DNA of 64,000 bases from Allobosea sp. 47.2.35. Lineage in GTDB: Bacteria > Pseudomonadota > Alphaproteobacteria > Rhizobiales > Beijerinckiaceae. The stretch is taken from positions 62,001-126,000 of the forward strand of contig NZ_JANLGI010000007.1 of assembly GCF_024655635.1 (NCBI RefSeq), written 5' to 3'. Positions 33,420 through 42,758 of this stretch are shown in pieces. The notes under the pieces are model-generated. The model had not been told where the DNA came from, searched no databases, and worked only from the letters and a program-made list of their open reading frames with translations. The first letter of the stretch is position 1, and every line of letters begins with the position of its first letter. Position numbers and translations under genes: made by a program.

Positions 33420-34654
33420 TGCTCGACCCGCAGGGCACGCGTCAGGACGATCTGCGCACCGGCAAGGGGCCATGGCGCCCGGCCCTGGTGCGGCCCGCGG
33501 GACAAGAGATCAAGGCTGACACGCGTTGCGACATCGCCATCATCGGCGGCGGCATCACCGGGGCCCTCGTTGCCGAGCACCTGACGGCGATGGGCCGCGA
33601 CGTCGTCCTGATCGACCGCGAGCGGGAAGGCTTCGGCAGCACGGCGGCTTCGACCGCGATGCTGCAATGGGAAATCGACCTCCGATTGTCGGAACTGGCG
33701 GCATTGCATGGCTTCGCCGCAGCCGCCGAGGTCTATCGGTTGAGCTTCCAGGCGGTTGCGGGCCTGCGCGGACTGGCCAGTGAACTCGCGCTCTCCTGCG
33801 GGTTTTCAGCCCGCCAGACCGTCTATCTCGCGGCGGGCGAAAGTGGCCCGCGCGAACTTCGGGAGGAAGCCGCCCTGCGCGAGCGCGCCGGGTTGCCCGG
33901 CAGTTTCGTCGAACACCCCGCACTCCGCGAGGCCTTCGGCTTCGACCGGGCGGCGGCCATCGTCTCGCCCGGTTCGGCTGAGGCCGACCCGCTCAGCCTG
34001 TGCCACGGTCTCCTCGGAGTATCCGTGCAACGCGGAGCGCGATTGATCCGCGACGAGGCCGTGGGCTTCGACGGGGCCGGTCGCTCGGCCGCCGTCACCC
34101 TCGCGAGCGGGCGGGTGGTCGAGGCCGGCAGCATCGTGCTCGCCACCGGCTATGTCATGCCCGACATCGTCAGGGACGATCTGCATCGTGTGGCGTCGAG
34201 CTGGGCGATCGCGACGGTTCCGCAGGTGCCGCAGGTGCTCTGGCCCGGACCCGCGCTCGTCTGGGAGGCGTCGGAGGATTACTGCTACTGCCGCACGACC
34301 ACGGATGGCCGTATCGTCTTCGGTGGCGAGGATGAGGATTTCGACGATCCCGACCGGCGCGACGAGCTCGGCCCGTCGAAAACCAGGGCCTTGCAGGCGC
34401 GGCTGCACGCCCTGATCCCGCAGGCCAGCCTTGATCTCGATCATGCCTGGTCCGGCGCCTTCGGCCAGACCGGAGACGGCCTGCCATTGATCGGGCGCGT
34501 GCCCGGCCATCCGCGCCTGCTCGCGGCCTATGGCTATGGTGGCAACGGCATCACCTTCAGCTTCATGGCCTCGCGCCTGATCGGGGCTCTGGTCAGCGGG
34601 CGGGAGAAGCGCTGGTTCCGCCATTTCGCCATCGATCGGCCGCGCCCCGGCTGA
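33419..34654 (+). CDS. FAD-dependent oxidoreductase (DAO family)
   Basis: 411 aa. A DadA/glycine-oxidase-type flavoprotein. The dinucleotide-binding motif CDIAIIGGGITGALVAEHL is at about residue 38; VVLIDRE.EGFGSTAAS follows as the FAD-contacting stretch; near the C-terminus QTGDGLPLIGRVPGHPRLLAAYGYGGNGITFS closes the FAD site. The product should oxidise an amine or amino acid; the substrate is unknown. The N-terminal ~30 residues (GPWRPALVRP) precede the Rossmann fold. ATG 33419 overlaps the BrkB stop by one base. Confidence 0.9.
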   Translation: MLDPQGTRQDDLRTGKGPWRPALVRPAGQEIKADTRCDIAIIGGGITGALVAEHLTAMGRDVVLIDREREGFGSTAASTAMLQWEIDLRLSELAALHGFAAAAEVYRLSFQAVAGLRGLASELALSCGFSARQTVYLAAGESGPRELREEAALRERAGLPGSFVEHPALREAFGFDRAAAIVSPGSAEADPLSLCHGLLGVSVQRGARLIRDEAVGFDGAGRSAAVTLASGRVVEAGSIVLATGYVMPDIVRDDLHRVASSWAIATVPQVPQVLWPGPALVWEASEDYCYCRTTTDGRIVFGGEDEDFDDPDRRDELGPSKTRALQARLHALIPQASLDLDHAWSGAFGQTGDGLPLIGRVPGHPRLLAAYGYGGNGITFSFMASRLIGALVSGREKRWFRHFAIDRPRPG

Positions 34655-34768
34655 AGCCCGTCATTGCAGCCATGCAATCGCAGTCTTGCCGGCCGGGTGG
34701 GCGACAAGATCGGGCGGAAGCGCCATCTTGAGGCTGCGGCCGGCAGGGTCGCCGCGAAAGGATTTGCC

Positions 34769-35638
34769 ATGGTCGCAACGATCGAACGGACGGCCTCCGC
34801 CGCCATTCTCGAAGCTCACAAGGCGCCCATCTTCATCGGCGCTGTGACGCTGCGGGCGCATGATCTCACCGCGCTGACCGCCTATTATCGCGATGCGATC
34901 GGCCTTCGCGTCATCCGGCAGGATGCGGCAAGCGCCGATCTCGGCGTCGGCGGGCAGGTGCTCGTTCGGCTGGAAGCCGGCGCGGCGCGGCCGACCTCGA
35001 CTGCCGGCCTGTTCCATCTCGCCATCCTGTTGCCGTCCAGGCAGGACCTCGCCAACTGGCTGAGGCATGCGGCGATCACGCGGATTCCCCTCGAAGGCGC
35101 CTCCGACCACCTCGTCAGCGAGGCGCTCTATCTCTCCGATCCCGAAGGCAACGGCATTGAGATCTATCGCGACCGCACGCGGGCGGAATGGCCGCGCAAG
35201 CCCGATGGCGGCATCGCCATGGCGACCGAGCGGCTCGATCTCGACAAGCTCTTGAGCGAAGCTGACGAGGCCGCCTATGCCGGCATGCCCGAGGGCGCCG
35301 GGATGGGCCATATCCATCTGCGCGTCGGGGACGCGGCGGCAGCCGAGGCCTTCTACCGCGACCTGCTCGGCTTCGACCTGATGGTGCACTATCCCGGCGC
35401 GAGCTTCCTCGCCAGCGGCGGCTATCATCACCATATCGCCGGCAACATTTGGGGCAGCCGCGGCGCAGGCCCGCGCCGGCCCGGCGAGGCCGGGCTCGAC
35501 CGTTTCGAGCTAGTCGCCCGCGACGAAGCTGATTTCGCGGCGATGCGCCAGCGCATTCTGGCAGCCGGCGGGAACGAGTCCGATGGCGCGCCGACGGTCG
35601 CCGATCCCTGGAACAATCGATTGGTTCTGGTGCGCTGA
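34769..35638 (+). CDS. VOC family protein with two glyoxalase-type domains (CatE-like)
   Basis: 289 aa. Two vicinal-oxygen-chelate modules: the first spans ~10-130 (IGAVTLRAHDLTALTAYYRD; LFHLAILLPSR; SDPEGNGIEIYRDR), the second ~165-285 (GMGHIHLRVGDAAAAEAFYRDL; YHHHIAGNIW; DPWNNRLVLVR). The layout matches catechol-2,3-dioxygenase CatE and related metal enzymes. Candidate metal ligands are His in LFHLA and GHIHLRV, and Glu in GNGIEIYRD. Substrate unknown. ATG 34769. The upstream open frame contains no domain. Confidence 0.88.
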   Translation: MVATIERTASAAILEAHKAPIFIGAVTLRAHDLTALTAYYRDAIGLRVIRQDAASADLGVGGQVLVRLEAGAARPTSTAGLFHLAILLPSRQDLANWLRHAAITRIPLEGASDHLVSEALYLSDPEGNGIEIYRDRTRAEWPRKPDGGIAMATERLDLDKLLSEADEAAYAGMPEGAGMGHIHLRVGDAAAAEAFYRDLLGFDLMVHYPGASFLASGGYHHHIAGNIWGSRGAGPRRPGEAGLDRFELVARDEADFAAMRQRILAAGGNESDGAPTVADPWNNRLVLVR

Positions 35639-35645
35639 GACGTCG

Positions 35646-36098
35646 CTAGCGCGTCAGCAGATGCGAGCGGCGCGTCCCGCTCGTATCGGGCGCAAAGCCG
35701 TTGGCTTCCCAGAAGGCGCTTGCGCGCGGATCGGCGGCGCGCAACGAGAGCCGCGGCGCCAGATCGAGCCCCTGCTGGATCAGTGCGGCAGCCAGCACGT
35801 GCCCGATGCCGGCGCCGCGATGCAGCGGCCGGACATAGACATGCCGGACGCGCAGCAGATCAGGCGCAGGGTCGTAAGGGTCGGGCGTCAGGGCGCCGAT
35901 GCCGGCGAGCTCACCCTCATGGAAGGCGGCGAAGGTGACGAAGCGCTCGTCCCCACCACCATAATGGCCGGCGAGCCATTCCTCGCGCAGCCCCTCGATG
36001 AAGCGGTAGCTTTCCGCGCTCGCCTCATGGCGCAAGGCCTCGAAATCGTCCGGCAGGCTCTCCGCCAGCCGGACGATCTGGATGGCCGTTGCGGTCAC
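35646..36098 (-). CDS. GNAT family N-acetyltransferase
   Basis: 150 aa. The acetyl-CoA-binding motif A is [23 protein letters not shown] (about 84-106), preceded by the typical [14 protein letters not shown] strands, and ends with a [16 protein letters not shown] segment. Substrate unknown. GTG start at 36098 overlaps the cysK stop by four bases (GTGA), so it is translated with cysK. Confidence 0.9.
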   Translation of the reverse strand: MTATAIQIVRLAESLPDDFEALRHEASAESYRFIEGLREEWLAGHYGGGDERFVTFAAFHEGELAGIGALTPDPYDPAPDLLRVRHVYVRPLHRGAGIGHVLAAALIQQGLDLAPRLSLRAADPRASAFWEANGFAPDTSGTRRSHLLTR

Positions 36099-37066
36099 AG
36101 CCCCTCGAACAGAGCGCTGGAGATGTAGCGCTCGGCGAAGGAGGGGATGATCACCACGATGGTCTTGCCGGCGTTCTCCGGCTTGGCGCCGACTTCGAGC
36201 GCCGCCGCGACGGCAGCACCCGACGAGATGCCGGCCGGGATGCCCTCGCTCCTGGCCAGCGCACGCGCCGTCTCGAACGCCGTCTGGTTGCCGACGGTGA
36301 CGACCTCGTCGATGATGCCGCGATCGAGGATGCCCGGCACGAAGCCGGCACCGATTCCCTGGATCTTGTGCGGGCCGGCCTGGCCGCCCGACAGGACGGG
36401 AGAATCCTCCGGCTCGACCGCGACCATCTTCACGCTCGCCTTGCGCGCCTTCAGCACCTGGCCGACGCCGGTGATGGTGCCGCCGGTGCCGACGCCGGAG
36501 ATGACGATGTCGACCGCGCCATTGGTGTCGTTCCAAATCTCTTCCGCCGTGGTCTTGCGGTGGATCTCGGGATTATGCGGGTTCTCGAACTGCTGCGGGA
36601 TGATCGAGCCTGCGATCTCGGCCTTGAGCTCCTCGGCCTTGGCGACGGCGCCGCGCATGCCGCCGGGGCCGGGGGTCAGCACCAGCTCGGCGCCGAGCAG
36701 GGCGAGCATCTTGCGCCGCTCCAGCGACATCGTCTCCGGCATGACGAGGATCAGGCGATAGCCGCGGGCTGCCGCGACGAAGGCGAGCGCGATGCCGGTA
36801 TTGCCCGAGGTCGGCTCGATCAGCGTGCCGCCGGGCTTGAGCGCGCCGGAAGCCTCCAGCGCATCGATCATGTTGACGCCGATGCGGTCCTTCACGCTTG
36901 AGATCGGATTGAAGAACTCAAGCTTGGCGAGGATCGTCGCCTTGACCCCGCGCTCGGCCGGCAGGCGGTTGAGCTTGACCAGCGGCGTATCGCCGATCGT
37001 GTCGGTGATCGAGTTGTAGATGCGTCCGCGTCCGGGCGCCTTCGTCGTCTTCTGTGCTTCGGCCAT
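36095..37066 (-). CDS. cysK: Cysteine synthase A
   Basis: 323 aa, O-acetylserine sulfhydrylase. The PLP lysine is Lys59 in [11 protein letters not shown]; the substrate loop PTSGNTG is at 86-92; the glycine loop [10 protein letters not shown] and the C-terminal [15 protein letters not shown] are present. The N-terminus has ~12 extra residues before [21 protein letters not shown] ribosome-binding site precedes the ATG at 37066. It lies after an Rrf2 regulator, with a small palindrome in the spacer. Confidence 0.95.
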   Translation of the reverse strand: MAEAQKTTKAPGRGRIYNSITDTIGDTPLVKLNRLPAERGVKATILAKLEFFNPISSVKDRIGVNMIDALEASGALKPGGTLIEPTSGNTGIALAFVAAARGYRLILVMPETMSLERRKMLALLGAELVLTPGPGGMRGAVAKAEELKAEIAGSIIPQQFENPHNPEIHRKTTAEEIWNDTNGAVDIVISGVGTGGTITGVGQVLKARKASVKMVAVEPEDSPVLSGGQAGPHKIQGIGAGFVPGILDRGIIDEVVTVGNQTAFETARALARSEGIPAGISSGAAVAAALEVGAKPENAGKTIVVIIPSFAERYISSALFEGL

Positions 37067-37153
37067 GACATGACTCCTCTGGACGAGAGAACGTTCGGTC
37101 GCGACGCTAGATCAATTCACAGAATCTGTCGAATAAAGAAATAAATCACATGA
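37067..37153 (-). promoter_or_regulatory. cysK leader with a small palindrome (possible Rrf2 site)
   Basis: An AT-rich spacer between the Rrf2 gene and cysK. ACAGA-A-TCTGT (37119-37129) is a perfect palindrome about 55 bases before the cysK start. The flanking TTC and GAA extend it imperfectly. It is a reasonable binding site for the Rrf2 protein encoded just upstream, but this is untested. Confidence 0.4.
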
Positions 37154-37606
37154 CTAAATCGTGAAATCGGATTTCGCTCCGGGCTCGCCGAAGACGGCCT
37201 TGGCCTGCGCCCTGCGACACAGTTCCTCGACCGTCACGGTGTCCAGCGCCGCGAGGAACGCCGCCGAAGCGTGCGCGACCTCGGGTCCTATGACCTCGTC
37301 GACCAGTCGCGATTGCGGCTCCGGTCCGAGCGCTTCCTCGATCGCTTCCTGCATCGCGGCGCGCGCGATGTCGCCGGCCGTGATCTTGCGGCGCTCGCGG
37401 GCGAGCTCGTAGCCGCCGCGCGGGCCGCGTACGCCCTTGAGGATGCCGACGCGCACCAGCGTCTGCAGCAGGGTTTCGAGATGGCGCGGCGGCAGGGCAT
37501 GGCGCGCGGCGAGCAGCTTGGCGGCGACCGGCTGCGGCCTTGCATGCAGGGCGATATCGACCACGGCGGCGATGGCGAGCAGGCTGCGGCGCGAGAGCAG
37601 GATCAT
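37154..37606 (-). CDS. Rrf2 family transcriptional regulator (CymR-like)
   Basis: 150 aa. The winged helix of the family is visible: [40 protein letters not shown], the recognition part [21 protein letters not shown], and the dimerisation helix. There is only one cysteine (ELCRRAQ), so the iron-sulfur cluster of IscR/NsrR/RirA cannot be bound in the usual way. Position directly before cysK suggests control of cysteine synthesis, by analogy with CymR. It overlaps dut by four bases. Confidence 0.87.
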   Translation of the reverse strand: MILLSRRSLLAIAAVVDIALHARPQPVAAKLLAARHALPPRHLETLLQTLVRVGILKGVRGPRGGYELARERRKITAGDIARAAMQEAIEEALGPEPQSRLVDEVIGPEVAHASAAFLAALDTVTVEELCRRAQAKAVFGEPGAKSDFTI

Positions 37607-38064
37607 GGCCGCTTCTCTCCGCTGACGCCCGTCGAGCCGAAGCCGCCCGTGCCGCGCGCCGTGGCGTCGAGCCCTGCAACCTCGGTCAGGACGGCTCGCG
37701 TCACCGGTGCGATCACCATCTGCGCGATCCGGTCGCCGCGTGCGATGGCGAAGGGCTCCTGCCCGAGATTGATCAGCGGCACCTTGACCTCGCCGCGATA
37801 GTCGCTGTCGATCGTGCCGGGCGCGTTCAGGACTGTGACACCATGCTTGACAGCCAGCCCCGAGCGCGGACGCACCTGCCCCTCGAACCCCTCGGGTAGC
37901 TGCATGGAGAGCCCGGTTGGCACGAGCGCGCGTTCGCCCGGGGCGAGCGAAAAACCTTCGGCAATGGCGGCGCGCAGGTCGAGCCCGGCCGCGCCTTCCG
38001 TCTCATAGGCTGGCAAGGGCAGGTCGGCGCCGTGCGGGAGGCGTTGCAGCAGGACCGAGACCAT
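37603..38064 (-). CDS. dut: dUTP diphosphatase
   Basis: 153 aa, trimeric dUTPase that keeps uracil out of DNA and makes dUMP. The five motifs are seen: [42 protein letters not shown] and the C-terminal [10 protein letters not shown]. It lies three bases after coaBC, a common arrangement, and overlaps the Rrf2 gene. Confidence 0.96.
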   Translation of the reverse strand: MVSVLLQRLPHGADLPLPAYETEGAAGLDLRAAIAEGFSLAPGERALVPTGLSMQLPEGFEGQVRPRSGLAVKHGVTVLNAPGTIDSDYRGEVKVPLINLGQEPFAIARGDRIAQMVIAPVTRAVLTEVAGLDATARGTGGFGSTGVSGEKRP

Positions 38065-38067
38065 CGC

Positions 38068-39342
38068 TCAATCCGTCTGCCGGGCCGGCGCGAGCCCCGC
38101 GATATGGGCGATCAGCCGCGCGGCGACCTCGCCCTTCGGCAGGGTCGGCCAGGTCTCGACGCCGGTCGCGGTAACCAGATGCACGGTATTGGCATCGCCG
38201 CCCATCACGCCGGTGCCGCCGACATCGTTCGCGACGATCAAGTCGCAGCCCTTCCTGCCCAGCTTGGCGCGGGCATAGTCGATCACGTTCTGCGTTTCCG
38301 CCGCGAAACCGACGACCAGCGGCGGGCGCCCGCTCTTGCGATGCGCGATCGTTGCGAGGATGTCGGGGTTCTCGACCAGCGAGAGCGGCGGCAGCGCCTT
38401 GCCATCCTTCTTCAGCTTGTCGGAGGCCGCATCGGCGACGCGCCAATCGGCGACGGCGGCGGCGAAGACCGCGATATCGGCCGGCAGCGCCGTCTCGACG
38501 GCGGCGAGCATCTCGCGGGCCGATTCGACATGGATGGTCTCGACCCCGGCCGGATCCGGCAAATTTACCGGCCCACTGACCAGCGTCACGCGCGCGCCAG
38601 CAGCCGCGGCCGCCGCCGCGATGGCATGACCCTGCTTTCCGGAGGAGCGGTTGGCGATGTAGCGCACGGGGTCGATCGGCTCATGCGTCGGCCCCGAGGT
38701 GATCAGCACATGCCGGCCTGCCAGAGAGCCTGTCGCAAGGTCACCGCCCGGCAGCCGGCCAAGGAAGCCGATGGCACGCTGGGCATTGGGCTTCTCGCCG
38801 GCGAGCGCGAGCTCGATCGCGGCGAGGATTTCCGGCGGCTCGGCCATGCGGCCCGGCCCACTCTCGCCACGCTCGGCCATGGCGCCGACATTGGGGCCGA
38901 CGACGAGCACGCCGTCCTTTTCGAGTTGCGCCATGTTCCGGCGCGTCGCCGGGTGCTGCCACATGCGCGGGTTCATCGCCGGTGCGATCAGCACGCGCTT
39001 GTCGGTGGCGAGCAGCGCGGTCGAGGCGAGGTCGTCGGCATGCCCGTTCGCCATCTTGGCGATCAGGTCGGCGGTGGCGGGCGCGACGACGACGAGATCG
39101 GTCGAGCGCGAGAGCTGGATATGGCCGATGTCGGCCTCGTCGGTCAGCGAGAACAGGTCGGTGAAGCAGCGCTCGCCCGCCAGCGAGGACACGGTCAGCG
39201 GCGTGACGAACTGTTCGCCGGCCTTGGTCACGATACAGCGCGAGGCGATGCCGCGATCCTTCAGCCGGCGGATGACCTCCAGCATCTTGTAGGCGGCGAT
39301 GCCGCCGCCGATGATCAGGAGAACGGAGCGGGAAGCAGACAA
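38068..39342 (-). CDS. coaBC: Phosphopantothenoylcysteine synthetase/decarboxylase
   Basis: A bifunctional CoA-pathway enzyme. The N-terminal CoaC flavoprotein starts IIGGGIAAYK and has the active-site PAMNPRMW motif (about residue 125). The C-terminal CoaB half begins LITSGPTHEPIDPVRYIANRS and has AAVADWRV and the lysine-rich KLKKDG motif. A TTG at 39342 is the likely start: AGGAG lies five bases upstream and the product begins directly with the flavin domain (424 aa). An in-frame ATG at 39390 has no such site. Confidence 0.94.
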   Translation of the reverse strand: MSASRSVLLIIGGGIAAYKMLEVIRRLKDRGIASRCIVTKAGEQFVTPLTVSSLAGERCFTDLFSLTDEADIGHIQLSRSTDLVVVAPATADLIAKMANGHADDLASTALLATDKRVLIAPAMNPRMWQHPATRRNMAQLEKDGVLVVGPNVGAMAERGESGPGRMAEPPEILAAIELALAGEKPNAQRAIGFLGRLPGGDLATGSLAGRHVLITSGPTHEPIDPVRYIANRSSGKQGHAIAAAAAAAGARVTLVSGPVNLPDPAGVETIHVESAREMLAAVETALPADIAVFAAAVADWRVADAASDKLKKDGKALPPLSLVENPDILATIAHRKSGRPPLVVGFAAETQNVIDYARAKLGRKGCDLIVANDVGGTGVMGGDANTVHLVTATGVETWPTLPKGEVAARLIAHIAGLAPARQTD

Positions 39343-39434
39343 GGCGGCTCCTCGGGCAGCGCGAATGGCGAACTGTCCGTTACGTAGCATCAGCCGCGCC
39401 GCGCTGTCATGCGCGGCGCGTTGCCCCGCCTTCC

Positions 39435-39902
39435 TCAGTTGCGGGGCAGATCGGGCACCTTGTAGGCCGTCGTCGCCTTGATCCGCTCCATCGCGAAGCG
39501 CGACGTGACGTTCTTGAGCGGAATCGTCTCGATCAGCTTCTTGTAGAAGCCGTCATAGGCGGCCATGTCGGCGACGACGACGCGCAGCATGTAGTCGACA
39601 TCGCCCGCCATCCGGTAGAACTCCATCACCTCCGGCATCGCCGCGACCATCTGCGCGAATTTCTCCAGCCACGGGCCGGAATGGTCCGCCGTCTCGATCT
39701 GGACGAAGACGGTGAGGCCGAGCCCGATCTTTTCGGGCGCGACCAGCGCGACCCTTTTCAGGATCACGCCGGCCTGTTCCAGCTTCTGGATGCGCTTCCA
39801 GCAAGGGGTCTGCGAGAGCCCGACGCGGTCGGCGAGCTCCGCGATCGAGATATTCGCGTCCGCCTGGAGCACGGTCAGAATCTTGCGGTCGATGGCGTCC
39901 AT
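39435..39902 (-). CDS. Lrp/AsnC family transcriptional regulator
   Basis: 155 aa. The N-terminal helix-turn-helix is DAIDRKILTVLQADANISIAELADRVGLSQTPCWKRIQKLE; the C-terminal RAM domain binds an amino acid effector (EFYRMAGDVDYMLRVVVADM). Family members of this length are Lrp-like. It is divergent from an ABC substrate-binding gene, and the 160-base spacer contains two inverted repeats, so it probably controls that transporter and itself. Confidence 0.92.
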   Translation of the reverse strand: MDAIDRKILTVLQADANISIAELADRVGLSQTPCWKRIQKLEQAGVILKRVALVAPEKIGLGLTVFVQIETADHSGPWLEKFAQMVAAMPEVMEFYRMAGDVDYMLRVVVADMAAYDGFYKKLIETIPLKNVTSRFAMERIKATTAYKVPDLPRN

Positions 39903-40062
39903 TCTTTCAAGCTCGCTATCTGGAGAAATTCGTTTCGCAGATTTCGCACGAAAGAGAAGAATTATCTTTTTCTAGCTCATCTATTGCATCCAGATAGAAA
40001 ATCCTTTTCTCAATCTGTCAATGGGGGCTCGTTTGGGCCTGCTTTTGAAAGGGATTTGAACG
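39903..40062. promoter_or_regulatory. Divergent Lrp / ABC transporter promoter with inverted repeats
   Basis: AT-rich relative to its surroundings. A perfect 15-base palindrome AGAAAA-TCC-TTTTCT is at 39996-40010, the length and style of an Lrp/AsnC site. A perfect 9-base inverted repeat pairs CTATCTGGA (39916-39924) with TCCAGATAG (39989-39997), 73 bases apart, one copy near each gene. Confidence 0.5.
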
Positions 40063-41088
40063 ATGGATCGCCGCCAGTTCCTCATCGCCGGGTCGAGCCT
40101 CGCGGCGGCCATGTCCTTCGCCGCTCCGGCCCGCGCCCAGAGTGTCGCCGCGCGTGTCGGCTATATCCCGATCGTCGGCACGGCGCCGTTCTTCGTCGCC
40201 AATGGCGAAGGCTGGCTGAAGCAGGGCGGCATCGATGTTGCCGTTACCGTCTTCGAATCCGGCCCGAACATGATCCAGGCGCTGGCTTCGGGTACAATCG
40301 ACGTCTATGTCGCCGGCGTCGCGCCGCTCGCTGTCGCCCGCTCGCGCGGCATCGATATCCGCGTCGTCGCCTCGACCGCGATCGGCGAGAACGTCGTGGT
40401 CAGTGCGCCGTCGCTGACCAAGTTCTTCACGGCGGGCACCAATGCCGCCGCCGCCTTCAAGGCCTTCCGGGCCGCCAACGGCAAGGCCGCGCGCCTCGCC
40501 ACCCAGCCGGCCGGCTCGGTGCCCAACACGACGCTGCAATACTGGCTCTGGGAGGTCGCGAAGGTCGACAAGGCCGATGTCGAGATCGTGCCGATGGGCA
40601 TCGACGCGACCCAGCAGGCGATCCTCGCAGGCGCGGTCGATGGCGGCTCCGTCCGCGAGCCGGCGCTGACCATCCTCCAGACCCGCAACCCGCAGATCAA
40701 GCTCGTCGCCGGTGGTGAGGAGGTTTTTCCGGGCCAGCCCGGCACGGTCGTCGCCGTCTCCGGCGCCTTCGCCACCAAAAATCCCCAGGCCGTGCAGAAC
40801 CTCGTCTCTGGCCTCGTCAGGGCAGCCGCTCTGATCAAGGCCGATCCGAACAAGGCCGCGCCCCATGTCGGCGCCGCCCTCGGCAAGGGCATCGTCGATC
40901 CCGAACTGATCCAGAAGGCGCTGGTCTCGCCGGCCAGCAAGTTCGAGATCGACCCGCGCAAGATCATCGAGCCGTCCCGTGCGATGCAGGCCTACCAGGT
41001 CAAGCTCGGCTCGCTGGAGAAGGAACTCCCCTTCGACGGACTGTTCGAGACCCAGTATTACGAGCGCGCGGTCAAGGTGGGCGGCTGA
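40063..41088 (+). CDS. ABC transporter substrate-binding protein (TauA/SsuA/NrtA family)
   Basis: 341 aa, periplasmic. The N-terminus carries a twin-arginine-like signal (MDRRQFLIAGSSLAAAMSF) with a cleavage site after ARAQ. The body has the family pattern: VGYIPIVGTAPFFVANGEGWLKQGGIDV, ALASGTIDVYVAGVAPLAVARSRG, then MGIDATQQAILAGAVDGGSVREPAL. Such proteins bind sulfonates, nitrate, thiamine precursors or riboflavin; the ligand is not predictable here. First gene of a three-gene transporter. Confidence 0.9.
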   Translation: MDRRQFLIAGSSLAAAMSFAAPARAQSVAARVGYIPIVGTAPFFVANGEGWLKQGGIDVAVTVFESGPNMIQALASGTIDVYVAGVAPLAVARSRGIDIRVVASTAIGENVVVSAPSLTKFFTAGTNAAAAFKAFRAANGKAARLATQPAGSVPNTTLQYWLWEVAKVDKADVEIVPMGIDATQQAILAGAVDGGSVREPALTILQTRNPQIKLVAGGEEVFPGQPGTVVAVSGAFATKNPQAVQNLVSGLVRAAALIKADPNKAAPHVGAALGKGIVDPELIQKALVSPASKFEIDPRKIIEPSRAMQAYQVKLGSLEKELPFDGLFETQYYERAVKVGG

Positions 41089-41092
41089 TATC

Positions 41093-41845
41093 GTGACCAC
41101 GCTTCGGGCTCCGGCCCTCGCCCTTCTGGGCCTCGTCGCCTTCCTCCTGCTCTGGGAGGCGATGCCCTTCTTCGGACTGGTGAATCCGGCTTTCCTGCCG
41201 GGGCCGAGCGCCCTGCCGAAAGCCTTCATGCGGGAGCTCTCCTCCGGCGCCTGGTTCGCGGCCATACTGGGTTCGCTCTGGCACTACTTCGTCGGTTTGT
41301 TCGTCGGCGCCGGCCTCGGCATCGCCTTCGGCGTGCTGATCGGTATGTCCCGGATCGCCGAGGAGGCGACGGCCTGGGTCGTTCGGGTATTACGGCCGAT
41401 CCCCGGCCTCGCCTGGGTGCCCTTCGCCATCATCTGGTTCGGCGTCACGCCGGGCGCAGCGGTCTTCATCATCGCCATCGGCGTGTTCTGGATCGTCTTC
41501 TTCGCGGCGCAAGGCGCGATCCGCGGCGTCGACCGCGATCTCATCGAGGTCGCCGACGCCTTCGGCTTTCGCTCCCCCTGGCAGCGCCTGTTCAAGATCC
41601 TGCTGCCGGCGGCCCTGCCGGGCATCCTCGTCGGCATCAGGACGGCGCTCGGCCAGGCCTGGATGGCGGTGGTCGCGGCCGAGATCTTCGGCGTCGCCGG
41701 TGTCGGCCAGCGCATGATGCAGGCATCCAGCCTGCTCGCGACCGATATCGTCGTGGTCTACATGCTGACGATGGCGGCGCTCTACGGCCTGCTCGACACC
41801 GGCTTCGTCGCCTTCCAGAAATGGGTGCTGCGTTGGAAAGCGTGA
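41093..41845 (+). CDS. ABC transporter permease (SsuC/TauC type)
   Basis: A GTG at 41093, four bases after the preceding stop, gives 250 aa with six hydrophobic segments. The cytoplasmic EAA-type loop DLIEVADAFGFRSPWQRLFKILLPAALPGILVGIR is clear. It pairs with the following ATPase; the stop overlaps the ATPase reading frame. Confidence 0.92.
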   Translation: MTTLRAPALALLGLVAFLLLWEAMPFFGLVNPAFLPGPSALPKAFMRELSSGAWFAAILGSLWHYFVGLFVGAGLGIAFGVLIGMSRIAEEATAWVVRVLRPIPGLAWVPFAIIWFGVTPGAAVFIIAIGVFWIVFFAAQGAIRGVDRDLIEVADAFGFRSPWQRLFKILLPAALPGILVGIRTALGQAWMAVVAAEIFGVAGVGQRMMQASSLLATDIVVVYMLTMAALYGLLDTGFVAFQKWVLRWKA

Positions 41846-42597
41846 TCGATATCAGGGGTCTGTCGCTGACCTTCACCCGCGACGGCGAAGAGACCGAGGT
41901 CCTGCGCAAGCTCGATCTCTCGGTCGGCCGCGGCGAGTTTTTGGCCATCGTCGGCCCGTCCGGCGTCGGCAAATCGACCCTGCTGCGCGTCATCGCTGGC
42001 CTCGCCAAGCCGAGCGGCGGGGAGGTGGTCATCGACGCGAAAGACCGGACGCGCCGGCCGGTCGCGCTGGTCTTCCAGGATTCGCGCCTGCTGCCCTGGC
42101 GCAAGGTCGTCGCCAATGTCGGCTTCGGGCTCGAAGACCGCGCCCCCCGTGCCGAGCGTCTCGCCAAGGCGACCGCGATGCTCGATCTCGTCGGCCTCGC
42201 GCCGCTGGCCCAGCGCTGGCCGCATCAGCTCTCCGGCGGGCAGCGTCAGCGTGTTTCGCTCGCCCGCGCACTCGCCGTCGAGCCGGAAATCCTGCTGATG
42301 GACGAGCCTTTCTCGGCGCTGGATGCCCTGACGCGCGAGAACCTGCAGGACGAGCTGATCCGCGTCTGGCAGCGCACCGGCAAGACCGTGCTCTTCGTCA
42401 CCCATGATATCGACGAAGCCGCCTATCTCGCGGATCGCGTCGTCGTCCTGTCGGGCGCGCCCGGCCAGATCATCGCCGAGCACCGCATCGACGCACCCCG
42501 CCCGCGCCGGCGTGGCGCGGCGGCGGAGGCCGAGATCGTGCGAGCGGTCCGCCAGGGCCTCGGCGCCGACATCGTCACCGACGGCGCCGCGATCTGA
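41821..42597 (+). CDS. ABC transporter ATP-binding protein (SsuB/TauB type)
   Basis: 258 aa. Walker A GPSGVGKST, Q-loop VFQDSRLLPW, signature LSGGQRQRVSLARAL, Walker B ILLMDEPFSALD and the H-loop THDIDEAAYLADRV are present. The start could be ATG 41821 (25-base overlap with the permease), TTG 41833 or GTG 41842 (GTGA overlap); the product begins IDIRGLSLTF in all cases. Confidence 0.93.
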   Translation: MGAALESVIDIRGLSLTFTRDGEETEVLRKLDLSVGRGEFLAIVGPSGVGKSTLLRVIAGLAKPSGGEVVIDAKDRTRRPVALVFQDSRLLPWRKVVANVGFGLEDRAPRAERLAKATAMLDLVGLAPLAQRWPHQLSGGQRQRVSLARALAVEPEILLMDEPFSALDALTRENLQDELIRVWQRTGKTVLFVTHDIDEAAYLADRVVVLSGAPGQIIAEHRIDAPRPRRRGAAAEAEIVRAVRQGLGADIVTDGAAI

Positions 42598-42758
42598 CCA
42601 ACTGCGCCGCTCCGCATAGGGGCGGCGACATCATGGCACGCTGCCTCCAGACGCCCGATCGCCCAGAATACTCCTGACCCCGCCTCACTGCCTTGTCATT
42701 GGCACGAAAGGGCGGATTGAGGCATGGGGTCGGGATGATCGGGGATTGCGACGGCATC

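Noticed and set aside
38032-39387. 451-residue plus-strand frame opposite coaBC
   Set aside because: Antisense shadow; coaBC has all family motifs on the minus strand.
42699-42716. Sigma-54 promoter before the DsbD-like gene
   Set aside because: TTGGCACG matches the -24 element, but the -12 TTGC is absent at the right spacing.
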